Assembly: GCA_902490055.1 (NCBI GenBank)
Contig: CABUCP010000126.1
Span: 1-8,031, forward strand
DNA: 8,031 nucleotides
Direction of reading: 5' to 3'
Source: an uncultured Klebsiella sp.
GTDB taxonomy: Bacteria; Pseudomonadota; Gammaproteobacteria; Enterobacterales; Enterobacteriaceae
The notes beneath the pieces are model-generated. The model was not told the DNA's origin. It did no database searches and saw only the letters and a list, made by a program, of their open reading frames with translations. Position 1 is the stretch's first letter, and each line of letters begins with the position of its first letter. Position numbers and translations under genes: made by a program. This document shows positions 1 through 5,799 of the stretch, in pieces.

Positions 1-1622
1 CCCATATTGCCAGCGTAGTCGTTAGGGATAATGTCTTCCTGCTCGACGGTCATCAGATCCGGTAACAGAATGTCGGCATATTTTGCCGACGAGGTCATAA
101 AGTTTTCGATCACCACGATCGTCTCGCATTGACTGTCATCCTGCAGGATATCGTGGGTTTTATTGATGTCGGAATGCTGGTTGATGATGGTGTTGCCGGC
201 GTAGTTCCACAGGAACTTAATCGGTACATCCAGTTTCTCTTTGCCGCGCACGCCGTCGCGGGCGGCGGTCATTTCCGGCCCGCGGGCGATTGCATCGGTC
301 CAACTGAAGCAGGAGATGGCGGTTTTCACCGGGTTCTCCAGCACCGGCAGGCGTTCAATGGTGATAGTGTAGGTGGATTCACGGGCGCCGCTGTTTCCGC
401 CGTTGATGCCGACGTTGCCGGTTAAAATCGGTAGCATGGCGATAGCGCGGGCCGCCAGCTCGCCGTTCGCCTGGCGCTGCGGCCCCCAGCCCTGGCAGAT
501 ATAGGCCGGTTTAGTCATGCCTATCTCGCGCGCCAGCTTAATAATACGATCGGCGGGAATTCCGGTAATACGCGAGGCCCACTGCGGCGTTTTGGCGGTA
601 GCGTCATCGCCCTGGCCAAGAATGTAGGCTTTATAGTGACCGTTGGCCGGAGCATCGGCAGGCAGGGTTTTCTCATCGTAACCGACGCAGTATTTATCGA
701 GGAATGGCTGGTCTACCAGATTCTCGTTAATCAACACCCAGGCAATACCGGCGACCAGCGCGGCATCGGTGCCGGGGCGGATCGGTATCCACTCATCTTC
801 ACGGCCGGCGGCGGTATCGGTGTAGCGCGGGTCGATAACGATCATTCGTGCGTTGGAGCGCTCGCGCGCCTGCTCGAGATACCAGGTAATGCCGCCGCCG
901 CTCATGCGGGTTTCCGCCGGGTTATTGCCGAACATCACCACCAGTTTACTGTTTTCAATATCCGACGTGCTATTGCCATCGTTGCTGCCGTAGGTATAAG
1001 GCATCGCGCAGGCGATCTGCGCGGTACTATAGGTACCGTACTGGTTCAGTGACCCGCCGTAGCAGTTCATCAGGCGCATTACCGGCGACGCGGAAGGCGA
1101 GGAGCGGGTCATATTGCCGCCGACAATGCCGGAAGAGTAATTAATATAAACCGCTTCGTTGCCGTACTCTTTTACCACTTGCGCCAGATTATCCGAGATC
1201 GCGTCTAGCGCCTCCGCCCAGCTAATGCGTTCAAATTTTCCTTCGCCGCGTTTGCCGACGCGTTTCATTGGATAGTTCAGGCGGTCAGGGTGGTTGATAC
1301 GGCGGCGAATGGATCGCCCGCGCAGACAAGCGCGCACTTGATGGTCGCCGTAGATATCGTGGCCGGTATTATCGGTTTCTACCCATACTACTTCGTCGTC
1401 GCGAACATGCAGGCGCAGCGCGCAGCGGCTGCCGCAGTTGACCGAGCAGGCGCCCCACACGATTTTTTCTTCACCGCCGGTCGCTTGCTGGACGGCCGCA
1501 GCAGCGGCGCGCAGACTGAAGGGGAGCGACAGGCCGCCGGCGGCCAGGGCCAATGAACCGATTGCTGAGGATTTTATGAGGGTGCGACGACTGACGCCGC
1601 CGGGAAGTTCAGGGTTGGACAT
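1..1622 (-). CDS. ynfE: YnfE, Tat-exported DMSO/selenate reductase-family molybdoenzyme, catalytic subunit (3' end cut off)
   Basis: Catalytic subunit of a membrane-anchored molybdopterin oxidoreductase of the DmsA family, acting on the periplasmic side in anaerobic respiration. In E. coli, YnfE/YnfF are linked to selenate reduction. The start at 1622 has GGAG 8 bases upstream (1631-1634). Residues 11-17 read SRRTLIK, a twin-arginine export motif, followed by a hydrophobic Ala/Leu-rich stretch. Cys59, Cys63, Cys67 and Cys99 form the CxxxCxxxC...C ligand set of the N-terminal [4Fe-4S] cluster. Ser199 in the YGTYST stretch is the probable molybdenum ligand of this subfamily. Blocks such as MFGNNPAETRMSGGG and ICQGWGPQRQANGE match my recollection of E. 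coli YnfE better than its paralogue YnfF. About 540 of some 808 residues are present; the rest, and any electron-transfer and anchor subunits (ynfG, ynfH) and the chaperone dmsD, would lie left of the window. No frameshift is seen. YnfE versus DmsA is decided by overall likeness and by the ynfD neighbour. Confidence 0.95.
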   Translation of the reverse strand, partial: MSNPELPGGVSRRTLIKSSAIGSLALAAGGLSLPFSLRAAAAAVQQATGGEEKIVWGACSVNCGSRCALRLHVRDDEVVWVETDNTGHDIYGDHQVRACLRGRSIRRRINHPDRLNYPMKRVGKRGEGKFERISWAEALDAISDNLAQVVKEYGNEAVYINYSSGIVGGNMTRSSPSASPVMRLMNCYGGSLNQYGTYSTAQIACAMPYTYGSNDGNSTSDIENSKLVVMFGNNPAETRMSGGGITWYLEQARERSNARMIVIDPRYTDTAAGREDEWIPIRPGTDAALVAGIAWVLINENLVDQPFLDKYCVGYDEKTLPADAPANGHYKAYILGQGDDATAKTPQWASRITGIPADRIIKLAREIGMTKPAYICQGWGPQRQANGELAARAIAMLPILTGNVGINGGNSGARESTYTITIERLPVLENPVKTAISCFSWTDAIARGPEMTAARDGVRGKEKLDVPIKFLWNYAGNTIINQHSDINKTHDILQDDSQCETIVVIENFMTSSAKYADILLPDLMTVEQEDIIPNDYAGNM

Positions 1623-1695
1623 TGTGCTCACTCCATGATTTTTATTATGCAAAATGCCGCTGGCAACCGGGTCGTTGCTGGCGCATGGGTGAGAG

Positions 1696-1737
1696 ATAAT
1701 ACTTAATTAGGGGTAGGTGAATCTTATCTCCGGTCAA
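1696..1737 (-). promoter_or_regulatory. Candidate FNR-dependent ynfE promoter
   Basis: On the minus strand a good -10 hexamer TATTAT lies at 1701-1696, with no recognisable -35. A sequence TTGACCGGAGATAA (1737-1724) resembles the FNR box TTGATnnnnATCAA at 6 of 10 defined positions, with a strong left half and a weak right half. Its centre (1730.5) falls at -41.5 relative to a start near 1689, the exact class II FNR activator position. The leader to the ynfE start codon would be 67 bases. FNR activation of ynfE is known in E. coli; the site here is my prediction, and its overlap with a perfect palindrome makes the match harder to judge. Confidence 0.45.
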
Positions 1738-1750
1738 CCGGAGATAAGAT
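1721..1750. repeat. Perfect 30-bp palindrome (13-bp arms, TCAA loop) between ynfD and ynfE
   Basis: ATCTTATCTCCGG at 1721-1733 is followed by TCAA and its exact reverse complement at 1738-1750. It begins 20 bases after the ynfD stop codon on the minus strand, a typical place for a transcript-end hairpin, but neither strand has a run of T after it, so it is not a standard intrinsic terminator. It also contains the candidate FNR box of the ynfE promoter. It may act as an mRNA 3' stabiliser for ynfD, as an operator, or as both. Confidence 0.6.
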
Positions 1751-1770
1751 CCTTCACTCTAAATCGGCGG

Positions 1771-2043
1771 TTATTGCCCGTCGGTATCCGTTGCGGGCGC
1801 GTCGCCGCTACGGCTATAGATTATCTTGAAGGTGTCATTGGCGCAGTGGCCGACAACCTGTGCACCGGGTTGATCAGGCTGATCGTTAGGCACAATGTCA
1901 AGGCTAAAACCAGAAACAGGCACGCCGTTGTTGACGATTTTCTGCTGGATCTCGCCTTTTACCCGCTCGCAGGAGTCCGGTGCTGCTAGTGCGGATGCCG
2001 AGCCCAGCAGCAGGGCCGCGCATAACCATGGGGATAGTTTCAT
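1771..2043 (-). CDS. ynfD: YnfD, small secreted protein of the DUF1161 family
   Basis: A 90-residue exported protein of unknown function, similar to the E. coli YnfD family (about 100 residues). Residues 1-20 form a Sec signal peptide ending in ALA, with probable cleavage before APDSCERVK. The mature part keeps the family core (NNGVP, SGF, IVPNDQ, DQPGAQVVGHCANDT) and two cysteines, Cys25 and Cys67, which could form a periplasmic disulfide. The C-terminal tail is polar and low in complexity. Two start codons stand in tandem (2046 and 2043). I chose 2043 because GGAG in AAGGAGCTTATG then has a 6-base spacing and the product begins MKLSPW. It lies upstream of ynfE on the same strand and diverges from ynfC across 67 bases. 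The intergenic palindrome and separate promoter suggest that ynfE need not depend on ynfD transcription. Confidence 0.9.
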   Translation of the reverse strand: MKLSPWLCAALLLGSASALAAPDSCERVKGEIQQKIVNNGVPVSGFSLDIVPNDQPDQPGAQVVGHCANDTFKIIYSRSGDAPATDTDGQ

Positions 2044-2066
2044 CATAAGCTCCTTATAGACGTCAT

Positions 2067-2091
2067 CCAGTTTTAAGCATAGCAGAACTGG
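2067..2091. promoter_or_regulatory. Inverted repeat and possible ynfD promoter in the ynfC/ynfD divergent gap
   Basis: CCAGTT at 2067-2072 and AACTGG at 2086-2091 form a perfect 6-bp inverted repeat around a 13-base spacer, nearly central in the 67-base gap between the divergent starts of ynfD and ynfC. Inside it, on the minus strand, TGCTATGCT (2084-2076) resembles an extended -10 element and would start transcription about 25 bases before ynfD. No convincing promoter for ynfC could be picked by eye. An operator role for the repeat is inference only. Confidence 0.3.
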
Positions 2092-2110
2092 TGTAAACAA
2101 GGTAGCGGCT

Positions 2111-2821
2111 GTGAATAAACTGTTCTTGCTGATCCCGACGGCGGTGCTGCTCAGCGCCTGCGATAAGCCGTCCACGCCGGCGGCGTTTACTCCGGAGATG
2201 GCCAGTTTTTCTAATGAGTTTGAGTTCGATCCGCTGCGTGGCCCGGTGAAAACGTTTACTCAAATCCTGTTTGATGATCAGGGGGAGATGGTAAAGCGAG
2301 TGCGCGCGCAGCTGTCGGCGGAAGGTTGTTTCGACCTGCTGGACTTTACCGACCTTGAAAGTAAAACCGGCGGGACGTTGGTGCTTGACGCCAATTACTA
2401 TCTTGATGCGCAAACGCACGAGAAGCGACTGCGGCTGCAGGGTAAATGTCAGCTGGCCGAGATGCCGGCGGCGGGGGTCAGTTGGGAAACCGATGATAAC
2501 GGCTTTGTGGTCACCGCGCGCGGTAAGGAGAGCATTTCCAGCTATCGCTATGATGGCGAAGGTTACCCGTTGGGAAAAACCACCACCGCGAAAGATGAGC
2601 ATTTCAGCGTGGTGTCTACGCCGTCCAGCGATCCGCGCAAAAAGCTCAACTACAGCGCCGTGAGCGTGTTTAACGACCGGGCGTTAGGCAAAGTGAATCA
2701 AACCTGCGATTACGACGATCGCGACAACCCGATCCGCTGCGAGATGCAGGTTGTCGATGAAAGCGTTCAGCCGGCGGTGACGCGCCATTACAGCATCAAA
2801 AATAGTATTGACTATTACTGA
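2111..2821 (+). CDS. ynfC: YnfC, UPF0257 lipoprotein
   Basis: A 236-residue lipoprotein of unknown function, the same length as E. coli YnfC as I recall it. It starts with GTG at 2111; AAGG at 2099-2102 is a modest ribosome site 8 bases upstream. Residues 4-14 are hydrophobic and run into the lipobox LSAC, so Cys17 should be lipidated after signal peptidase II cleavage. Asp18 directly follows, the classic Lol-avoidance residue that keeps lipoproteins in the inner membrane. The family core is well kept: [50 protein letters not shown] and a C-terminal IKNSIDYY. Cysteines in the mature part (EGCFD, GKCQ, QTCDYD, IRCE) could pair in the periplasm. It diverges from ynfD and converges on speG with overlapping 3' ends, an arrangement shared with E. 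coli. Confidence 0.93.
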   Translation: MNKLFLLIPTAVLLSACDKPSTPAAFTPEMASFSNEFEFDPLRGPVKTFTQILFDDQGEMVKRVRAQLSAEGCFDLLDFTDLESKTGGTLVLDANYYLDAQTHEKRLRLQGKCQLAEMPAAGVSWETDDNGFVVTARGKESISSYRYDGEGYPLGKTTTAKDEHFSVVSTPSSDPRKKLNYSAVSVFNDRALGKVNQTCDYDDRDNPIRCEMQVVDESVQPAVTRHYSIKNSIDYY

Positions 2822-3375
2822 GCCGTGGGCTTGAGCAGCGTGTGACCTTGAGAACGGTGTTTCTCAAGGTACTGATGCTGGAACAGGCACATGCGGATGG
2901 TGTTGCGGTATTCGCCGTTGATAAAGAACTCGTGAATCAGCTCTCCTTCGACCATAAAGCCGAGCTTACGGTAGATATGGATCGCTTTTTCGTTTTCTTT
3001 ATCGACAATCAGATACAGCTTGTACAAATTGAGGACGGTAAAGCCGTAGTCCATCGCCAGCTTAGCGGCGCGCGTCGCCAGCCCTTTGCCCTGATATTCC
3101 GGAGAGATAATAATCTGGAACTCGGCGCGGCGGTGAACGTGGTTAATCTCCACCAGTTCCACCAGCCCGGCTTTTTCGCCATCGCATTCGATGACGAAGC
3201 GGCGTTCGCTTTGGTCGTGAATGTGCTTGTCGTAAAGGTCGGAGAGCTCGACGAAGGCCTCGTACGGCTCTTCGAACCAGTAACGCATCACGCTGGCGTT
3301 GTTATCAAGTTGATGAACGAAGCGCAGGTCTTCGCGCTCAAGCGGGCGGAGTTTGACGTGATAGGCGTCAGACAT
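2815..3375 (-). CDS. speG: SpeG, spermidine N-acetyltransferase (GNAT family)
   Basis: Cytoplasmic enzyme that transfers acetyl from acetyl-CoA to spermidine or spermine, lowering free polyamine under stress. The start at 3375 gives 186 residues ([16 protein letters not shown]), the usual family length, with AGGA about 6 bases upstream. An in-frame ATG six codons earlier (3393) has no comparable ribosome site and would add an atypical extension. The GNAT acetyl-CoA loop is at Gln95-GKGLA100, and Tyr135 in [10 protein letters not shown] is the expected general acid. The N-terminal half, including [24 protein letters not shown], carries the region that binds polyamine allosterically in the SpeG dodecamer. 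The gene lies 51 bases downstream of ynfB and is probably co-transcribed with it; its stop codon overlaps the end of convergent ynfC by 7 bases. An intact speG argues against Shigella, where it is commonly lost. Confidence 0.97.
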   Translation of the reverse strand: MSDAYHVKLRPLEREDLRFVHQLDNNASVMRYWFEEPYEAFVELSDLYDKHIHDQSERRFVIECDGEKAGLVELVEINHVHRRAEFQIIISPEYQGKGLATRAAKLAMDYGFTVLNLYKLYLIVDKENEKAIHIYRKLGFMVEGELIHEFFINGEYRNTIRMCLFQHQYLEKHRSQGHTLLKPTAQ

Positions 3376-3404
3376 GGGAATTCCTGTGTGCATTAAGAGA
3401 GAAT

Positions 3405-3420
3405 GGCGCCCACGGGCGCC
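3405..3420 (-). repeat. GC-rich hairpin between ynfB and speG
   Basis: GGCGCC at 3405-3410 and again at 3415-3420 are self-complementary arms around a 4-base loop, so the transcript can fold a 6-bp all-GC stem (7 bp on paper with a 2-base loop). It begins 6 bases after the ynfB stop codon and ends about 20 bases before the speG ribosome site. The bases that follow on the minus strand (ATTCTCTCTTAAT) are only loosely T-rich. It may be a weak attenuator or an RNA processing and stability element setting the ynfB:speG ratio. Confidence 0.5.
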
Positions 3421-3426
3421 GGGTGA

Positions 3427-3768
3427 TTATGGCGTTACAACGCGACCGGTGCGACGGTCGAGGCAGCGCAGGGTGTTCGGCTCCCAGTAGGCGTTGACGT
3501 TGGCGCTCTTCTGGCAGTTATCCTGCGCATCAAAGGCGACGTCGGTTTTGTCCCACTCTTTCTCCGCGCGCTTGTTCACCTTTTGCCGTAGCGAGCGGGT
3601 ATCATTCCACTGCTCTTTTTCCATCGCGGCTTGCTGACGGCTCTGCGCGCTGTCGCCGGATTCGATCACCAGTTTGTCGGTTTGCGCGAAAGAAGAAGCG
3701 GTGTAGGCCATTGCGCTTGCCGCCAGCAGGGCGGTCAGGCACCAGCGTTTATTGCGTGTCATTTTCAT
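3427..3768 (-). CDS. ynfB: YnfB, small periplasmic protein (UPF0482 / DUF1283)
   Basis: A 113-residue exported protein of unknown function, the same length as E. coli YnfB. The signal peptide covers residues 1-28 (basic MKMTRNKR, hydrophobic core, then SSFA) with probable cleavage before [17 protein letters not shown]. The mature protein is highly charged, probably helical in the middle ([26 protein letters not shown]), and ends in the conserved [24 protein letters not shown] block, here [23 protein letters not shown]. Two cysteines, in DNCQK and LRCLD, may form a disulfide. I chose ATG at 3768 rather than the adjacent GTG at 3771, because AAAGGA then has a normal 7-base spacing and the length matches the family. 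It is the first gene of the pair with speG and diverges from ynfA across 148 bases. Confidence 0.93.
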   Translation of the reverse strand: MKMTRNKRWCLTALLAASAMAYTASSFAQTDKLVIESGDSAQSRQQAAMEKEQWNDTRSLRQKVNKRAEKEWDKTDVAFDAQDNCQKSANVNAYWEPNTLRCLDRRTGRVVTP

Positions 3769-3802
3769 CACGATTTCCTTTGAGTGATAAAAAGGGTTAA
3801 CC

Positions 3803-3825
3803 AGTTGTACGAGTTTACTACAACT
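3803..3825. promoter_or_regulatory. Perfect inverted repeat in the ynfB/ynfA divergent gap
   Basis: AGTTGTA at 3803-3809 and TACAACT at 3819-3825 are exact reverse complements separated by 9 bases, a spacing suited to a dimeric regulator or a cruciform. The site lies about 35 bases upstream of ynfB and 90 upstream of ynfA. On the minus strand TTGTAG inside the repeat could serve as a -35 for ynfB, but the -10 at the right spacing is poor. On the plus strand, TATTAT (3868-3873) is a possible -10 for ynfA with no clear -35. The regulator, if any, is unknown. Confidence 0.35.
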
Positions 3826-3916
3826 CGCTACCTGCGCCTACCGGACAAAATGGCGTGGGTACAAGCGTATTATCGCGTACACTGGCGCAACGTATTGTCT
3901 CATTTACCTAACTTTA

Positions 3917-4243
3917 ATGCTGAAAACCACACTACTTTTCTTCGCTACCGCGCTGTGTGAAATCATCGGCTGCTATCTGCCATGGCTCTGGTTGAAGCGG
4001 GGAGGTTCACCGCTACTGCTGATCCCAACCGGGCTGGCGCTGGCGATGTTCGTTTGGTTGCTTACTCTGCACCCGGAAACTAGCGGTCGCGTATACGCCG
4101 CCTACGGCGGGGTTTACGTTTGTACCGCGCTGCTGTGGCTGCGTTTTGTCGACGGCGTAAAGCTGAGCCACTATGACTGGGCGGGAGCGGCGATTGCGCT
4201 ATGTGGCATGCTGATTATTGTTGCCGGCTGGGGCCGCGCGTAA
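3917..4243 (+). CDS. ynfA: YnfA, SMR-like four-helix inner-membrane protein (UPF0060)
   Basis: A 108-residue integral membrane protein, the same length as E. coli YnfA and nearly colinear with it. Members resemble small multidrug resistance (SMR) transporters and work as dimers; the Shigella homologue has been reported to contribute to efflux of dyes and antiseptics. Four hydrophobic helices are visible at about residues 4-22, 32-50, 60-77 and 88-105. Glu15 in helix 1 ([11 protein letters not shown]) is the counterpart of the essential SMR glutamate, and Tyr60 in [12 protein letters not shown] is conserved. The start at 3917 is the only reasonable one, but it has no Shine-Dalgarno sequence: the preceding bases are pyrimidine- and A-rich (TTTACCTAACTTTA). 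It diverges from ynfB and precedes the transporter gene by 131 bases. A short GCGCG/CGCGC repeat has the stop codon in its loop. Confidence 0.95.
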   Translation: MLKTTLLFFATALCEIIGCYLPWLWLKRGGSPLLLIPTGLALAMFVWLLTLHPETSGRVYAAYGGVYVCTALLWLRFVDGVKLSHYDWAGAAIALCGMLIIVAGWGRA

Positions 4244-4270
4244 CGCGCCGACCAGGCGATAAAAACGCGC

Positions 4271-4316
4271 TTTGTGATCTTGCACGCTAATTTTAACCAT
4301 GATTCTTGTATGGTAG
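4271..4316 (+). promoter_or_regulatory. Promoter/operator of the MFS transporter gene (copy 1 of a shared module)
   Basis: A CRP-like site begins TGTGATCT at 4273; its left half is perfect and its right half poor. A TTTTAA block lies at 4291-4296 and CTTGTATGGTAG at 4305-4316. TATGGT (4309-4314) fits a -10, placing the CRP site centre near -40.5 to -41.5, the class II activator geometry, and there is no good -35. ACCAT (4296-4300) and ATGGT (4310-4314) also form an inverted repeat over the -10. The leader would be about 54 bases, with ribosome site AAGAGG at 4364-4369. The same elements at the same spacing recur before rspA (33 of 46 bases identical by my count). The remaining bases of the gap 4244-4374 hold no gene. 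Confidence 0.6.
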
Positions 4317-4374
4317 CCGACTAGTTGTCTTACTTACCTTAACCGCATCGTGCTGTTTATCGTAAGAGGCAATC

Positions 4375-5658
4375 ATGGCTACACAAACTCTCGCCAGCGA
4401 AGCTGGCGCCAAACCCGTGCGCATTGGCCGGGTACAAAAAGTCACCCTGACGTTGCTGTTTATCGCCGGTATCGTCAACTTCCTCGATCGTTCGTCATTA
4501 AGCGTTGCCGGCGAGGCGATCCGCGGCGATCTCGGGCTTAGCGCGACCGAATTTGGCGTGCTACTTTCGGCGTTCTCGCTGTCCTACGGTTTTGCTCAGC
4601 TTCCTTCCGGCATCCTGTTGGACCGCTTTGGCCCGCGTATTGTGCTGGGGGCGGGGTTGATTTTTTGGTCGTTAATGCAGGCGCTGACCGGCGTGGTGAA
4701 CTCCTTTAGTCATTTTATCTTGCTGCGTATCGGTCTTGGGATTGGTGAAGCGCCGTTTATGCCGGCGGGAGTCAAATCGATTACCGACTGGTATATCCAA
4801 AAAGAGCGTGGTACCGCGGTGGGCATTTTTAACTCATCAACGGTACTCGGGCAGGCGATAGCCCCACCGGCACTGGTACTGATGCAGATTGCCTGGGGTT
4901 GGCGCACGATGTTCGTGGTTATCGGTCTTGCCGGGATCGTTGTGGGCCTGTGCTGGTATGCATGGTATCGCAATCGCTCGCAGTTCGATCTGCAGCAGGA
5001 GGAGCGCCAGTATCTGGCGGCGCCGGAAAAAGCGCGTCCGACGCTGGTCTTCAGCGAATGGCTGGCGTTGTTCAAACGACGTACCACTTGGGGGATGATT
5101 TTGGGCTTCTCCGGAGTTAACTATACCGGCTGGTTGTATATCGCTTGGCTGCCGGGTTACCTGCAGGCGCAGCAGGGACTGAGTCTCGCTAAAACCGGGT
5201 GGGTGGCGGCGATCCCGTTCCTCGCGGCCGCGGTGGGGATGTGGGTTAATGGCCTGGTTGTCGATGCGCTGGCGCGCCGTGGTTACGATCTGGCGAAGAC
5301 GCGGAAAACGGCTATTGTTGTGGGGCTGGTGCTGTCCGCACTCGGTACGTTGCTGGTGGTGCAATCGAGTTCGCCGACCCAGGCGGTCGCCTTTATCTCG
5401 ATGGCGCTGTTCTGCGTCCACTTTGCCGGGACCTCGGCCTGGGGTCTGGTGCAGGTGATGGTCAGCGAAAATAAAGTGGCGTCAGTGGCGGCGATTCAGA
5501 ACTTCGGCAGCTTTGTTTTCGCCTCTTTTGCGCCGGTTGTCACCGGCTGGGTAGTGGACACCACGCACTCCTTTAACCTGGCCTTGGTCATTGCCGCCTG
5601 CGTGACCTTCACCGGCGCGTTGTGCTATTTCTTTATCGTTAAAGACCGCATCAATTGA
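4375..5658 (+). CDS. MFS transporter, anion:cation symporter (hexuronate/aldonate) family
   Basis: A 427-residue, 12-helix inner-membrane permease, probably an H+-coupled symporter for a sugar acid. Helix 1 carries NFLDRSSLSVA (residues 35-45), a form of the ACS/ExuT-GudP-DgoT signature. The loop between helices 2 and 3 has the MFS motif GxLLDRFGPR (79-88), followed by GEAPFMPAG (124-132) and ERGTAVGIFNSSTVLGQ (144-160), all typical of ACS members. A charged loop at about 199-237 separates the two six-helix halves. The start at 4375 has AAGAGG 5 bases upstream; the N-terminal 20 residues are cytoplasmic. Substrate cannot be read from sequence; the rspAB neighbours and shared promoter suggest an aldonate such as D-mannonate, D-gluconate, L-gulonate or L-idonate. 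In E. coli K-12, as I recall, ynfA is directly next to rspA, and the transporter near rspR (ydfJ) is of a different MFS type. No symbol is assigned. Confidence 0.9.
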   Translation: MATQTLASEAGAKPVRIGRVQKVTLTLLFIAGIVNFLDRSSLSVAGEAIRGDLGLSATEFGVLLSAFSLSYGFAQLPSGILLDRFGPRIVLGAGLIFWSLMQALTGVVNSFSHFILLRIGLGIGEAPFMPAGVKSITDWYIQKERGTAVGIFNSSTVLGQAIAPPALVLMQIAWGWRTMFVVIGLAGIVVGLCWYAWYRNRSQFDLQQEERQYLAAPEKARPTLVFSEWLALFKRRTTWGMILGFSGVNYTGWLYIAWLPGYLQAQQGLSLAKTGWVAAIPFLAAAVGMWVNGLVVDALARRGYDLAKTRKTAIVVGLVLSALGTLLVVQSSSPTQAVAFISMALFCVHFAGTSAWGLVQVMVSENKVASVAAIQNFGSFVFASFAPVVTGWVVDTTHSFNLALVIAACVTFTGALCYFFIVKDRIN

Positions 5659-5665
5659 CCGCTAG

Positions 5666-5688
5666 CGGGTGGCGCAGGCGGCCACCCG
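5666..5688 (+). terminator. Hairpin after the transporter gene, possible weak terminator
   Basis: CGGGTGGC (5666-5673) pairs exactly with GCCACCCG (5681-5688) around a 7-base loop, starting 7 bases after the transporter stop codon. Only TT follows before GCC, so the U tract of an intrinsic terminator is missing. It could be a partly efficient or factor-assisted terminator, or a 3' stabilising structure. Because rspA has its own promoter just beyond, the hairpin may separate the two transcription units while allowing some read-through. Confidence 0.5.
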
Positions 5689-5699
5689 TTGCCAACCCA

Positions 5700-5745
5700 T
5701 TTGTGATCCTTCGCATCTTTTTTAAATGTCATACTTGTATGGTAG
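5700..5745 (+). promoter_or_regulatory. rspAB promoter/operator (copy 2 of the shared module)
   Basis: TGTGATCC begins at 5702 (CRP-like, left half perfect), followed by TTTTAA at 5719-5724 region and CTTGTATGGTAG at 5734-5745, with spacing identical to the copy before the transporter gene. TATGGT (5738-5743) fits the -10, giving a start near 5750 and a leader of about 50 bases. CATAC-TT-GTATG at 5730-5741 is a perfect palindrome overlapping the -10, well placed for a repressor. RspR (YdfH), a GntR-family protein, is known to repress rspA in E. coli and is the natural candidate. CRP and RspR assignments are inference. Confidence 0.6.
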
Positions 5746-5799
5746 TAGGTCTGGTGGTTTAATTTTGATCACTCACCGCAAAGATGGAAGGAATTGCTC

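Noticed and set aside
129..1638. Several plus-strand open frames across the first 1.6 kb
   Set aside because: All lie opposite ynfE, whose Fe-S, Tat and molybdopterin-family motifs read continuously on the minus strand.
2063..2602. 179-codon minus-strand open frame opposite ynfC and reaching the ynfD leader
   Set aside because: ynfC has a lipobox and full family-length match; the opposing frame is basic, low in features and has no plausible start region.
3375..3393. Upstream speG start giving six extra residues
   Set aside because: The later ATG has a good AGGA site and gives the family's usual 186-residue length and N-terminus.
2842..3396. 184-codon open frame on the plus strand opposite speG
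   Set aside because: It is the antisense shadow of speG, whose protein is unmistakable and full length; the shadow has no recognisable domain or ribosome site.
4236..4248. GCGCG/CGCGC repeat around the ynfA stop codon as a terminator
   Set aside because: Only a 5-bp stem with a 3-base loop and no T run after it; the first arm is coding sequence, so chance in GC-rich DNA is likely.
4837..5421. 194-codon minus-strand open frame inside the transporter gene
   Set aside because: Arg-, Gln- and Pro-rich composition typical of a GC-rich antisense frame; the plus-strand transporter is intact over the whole stretch.
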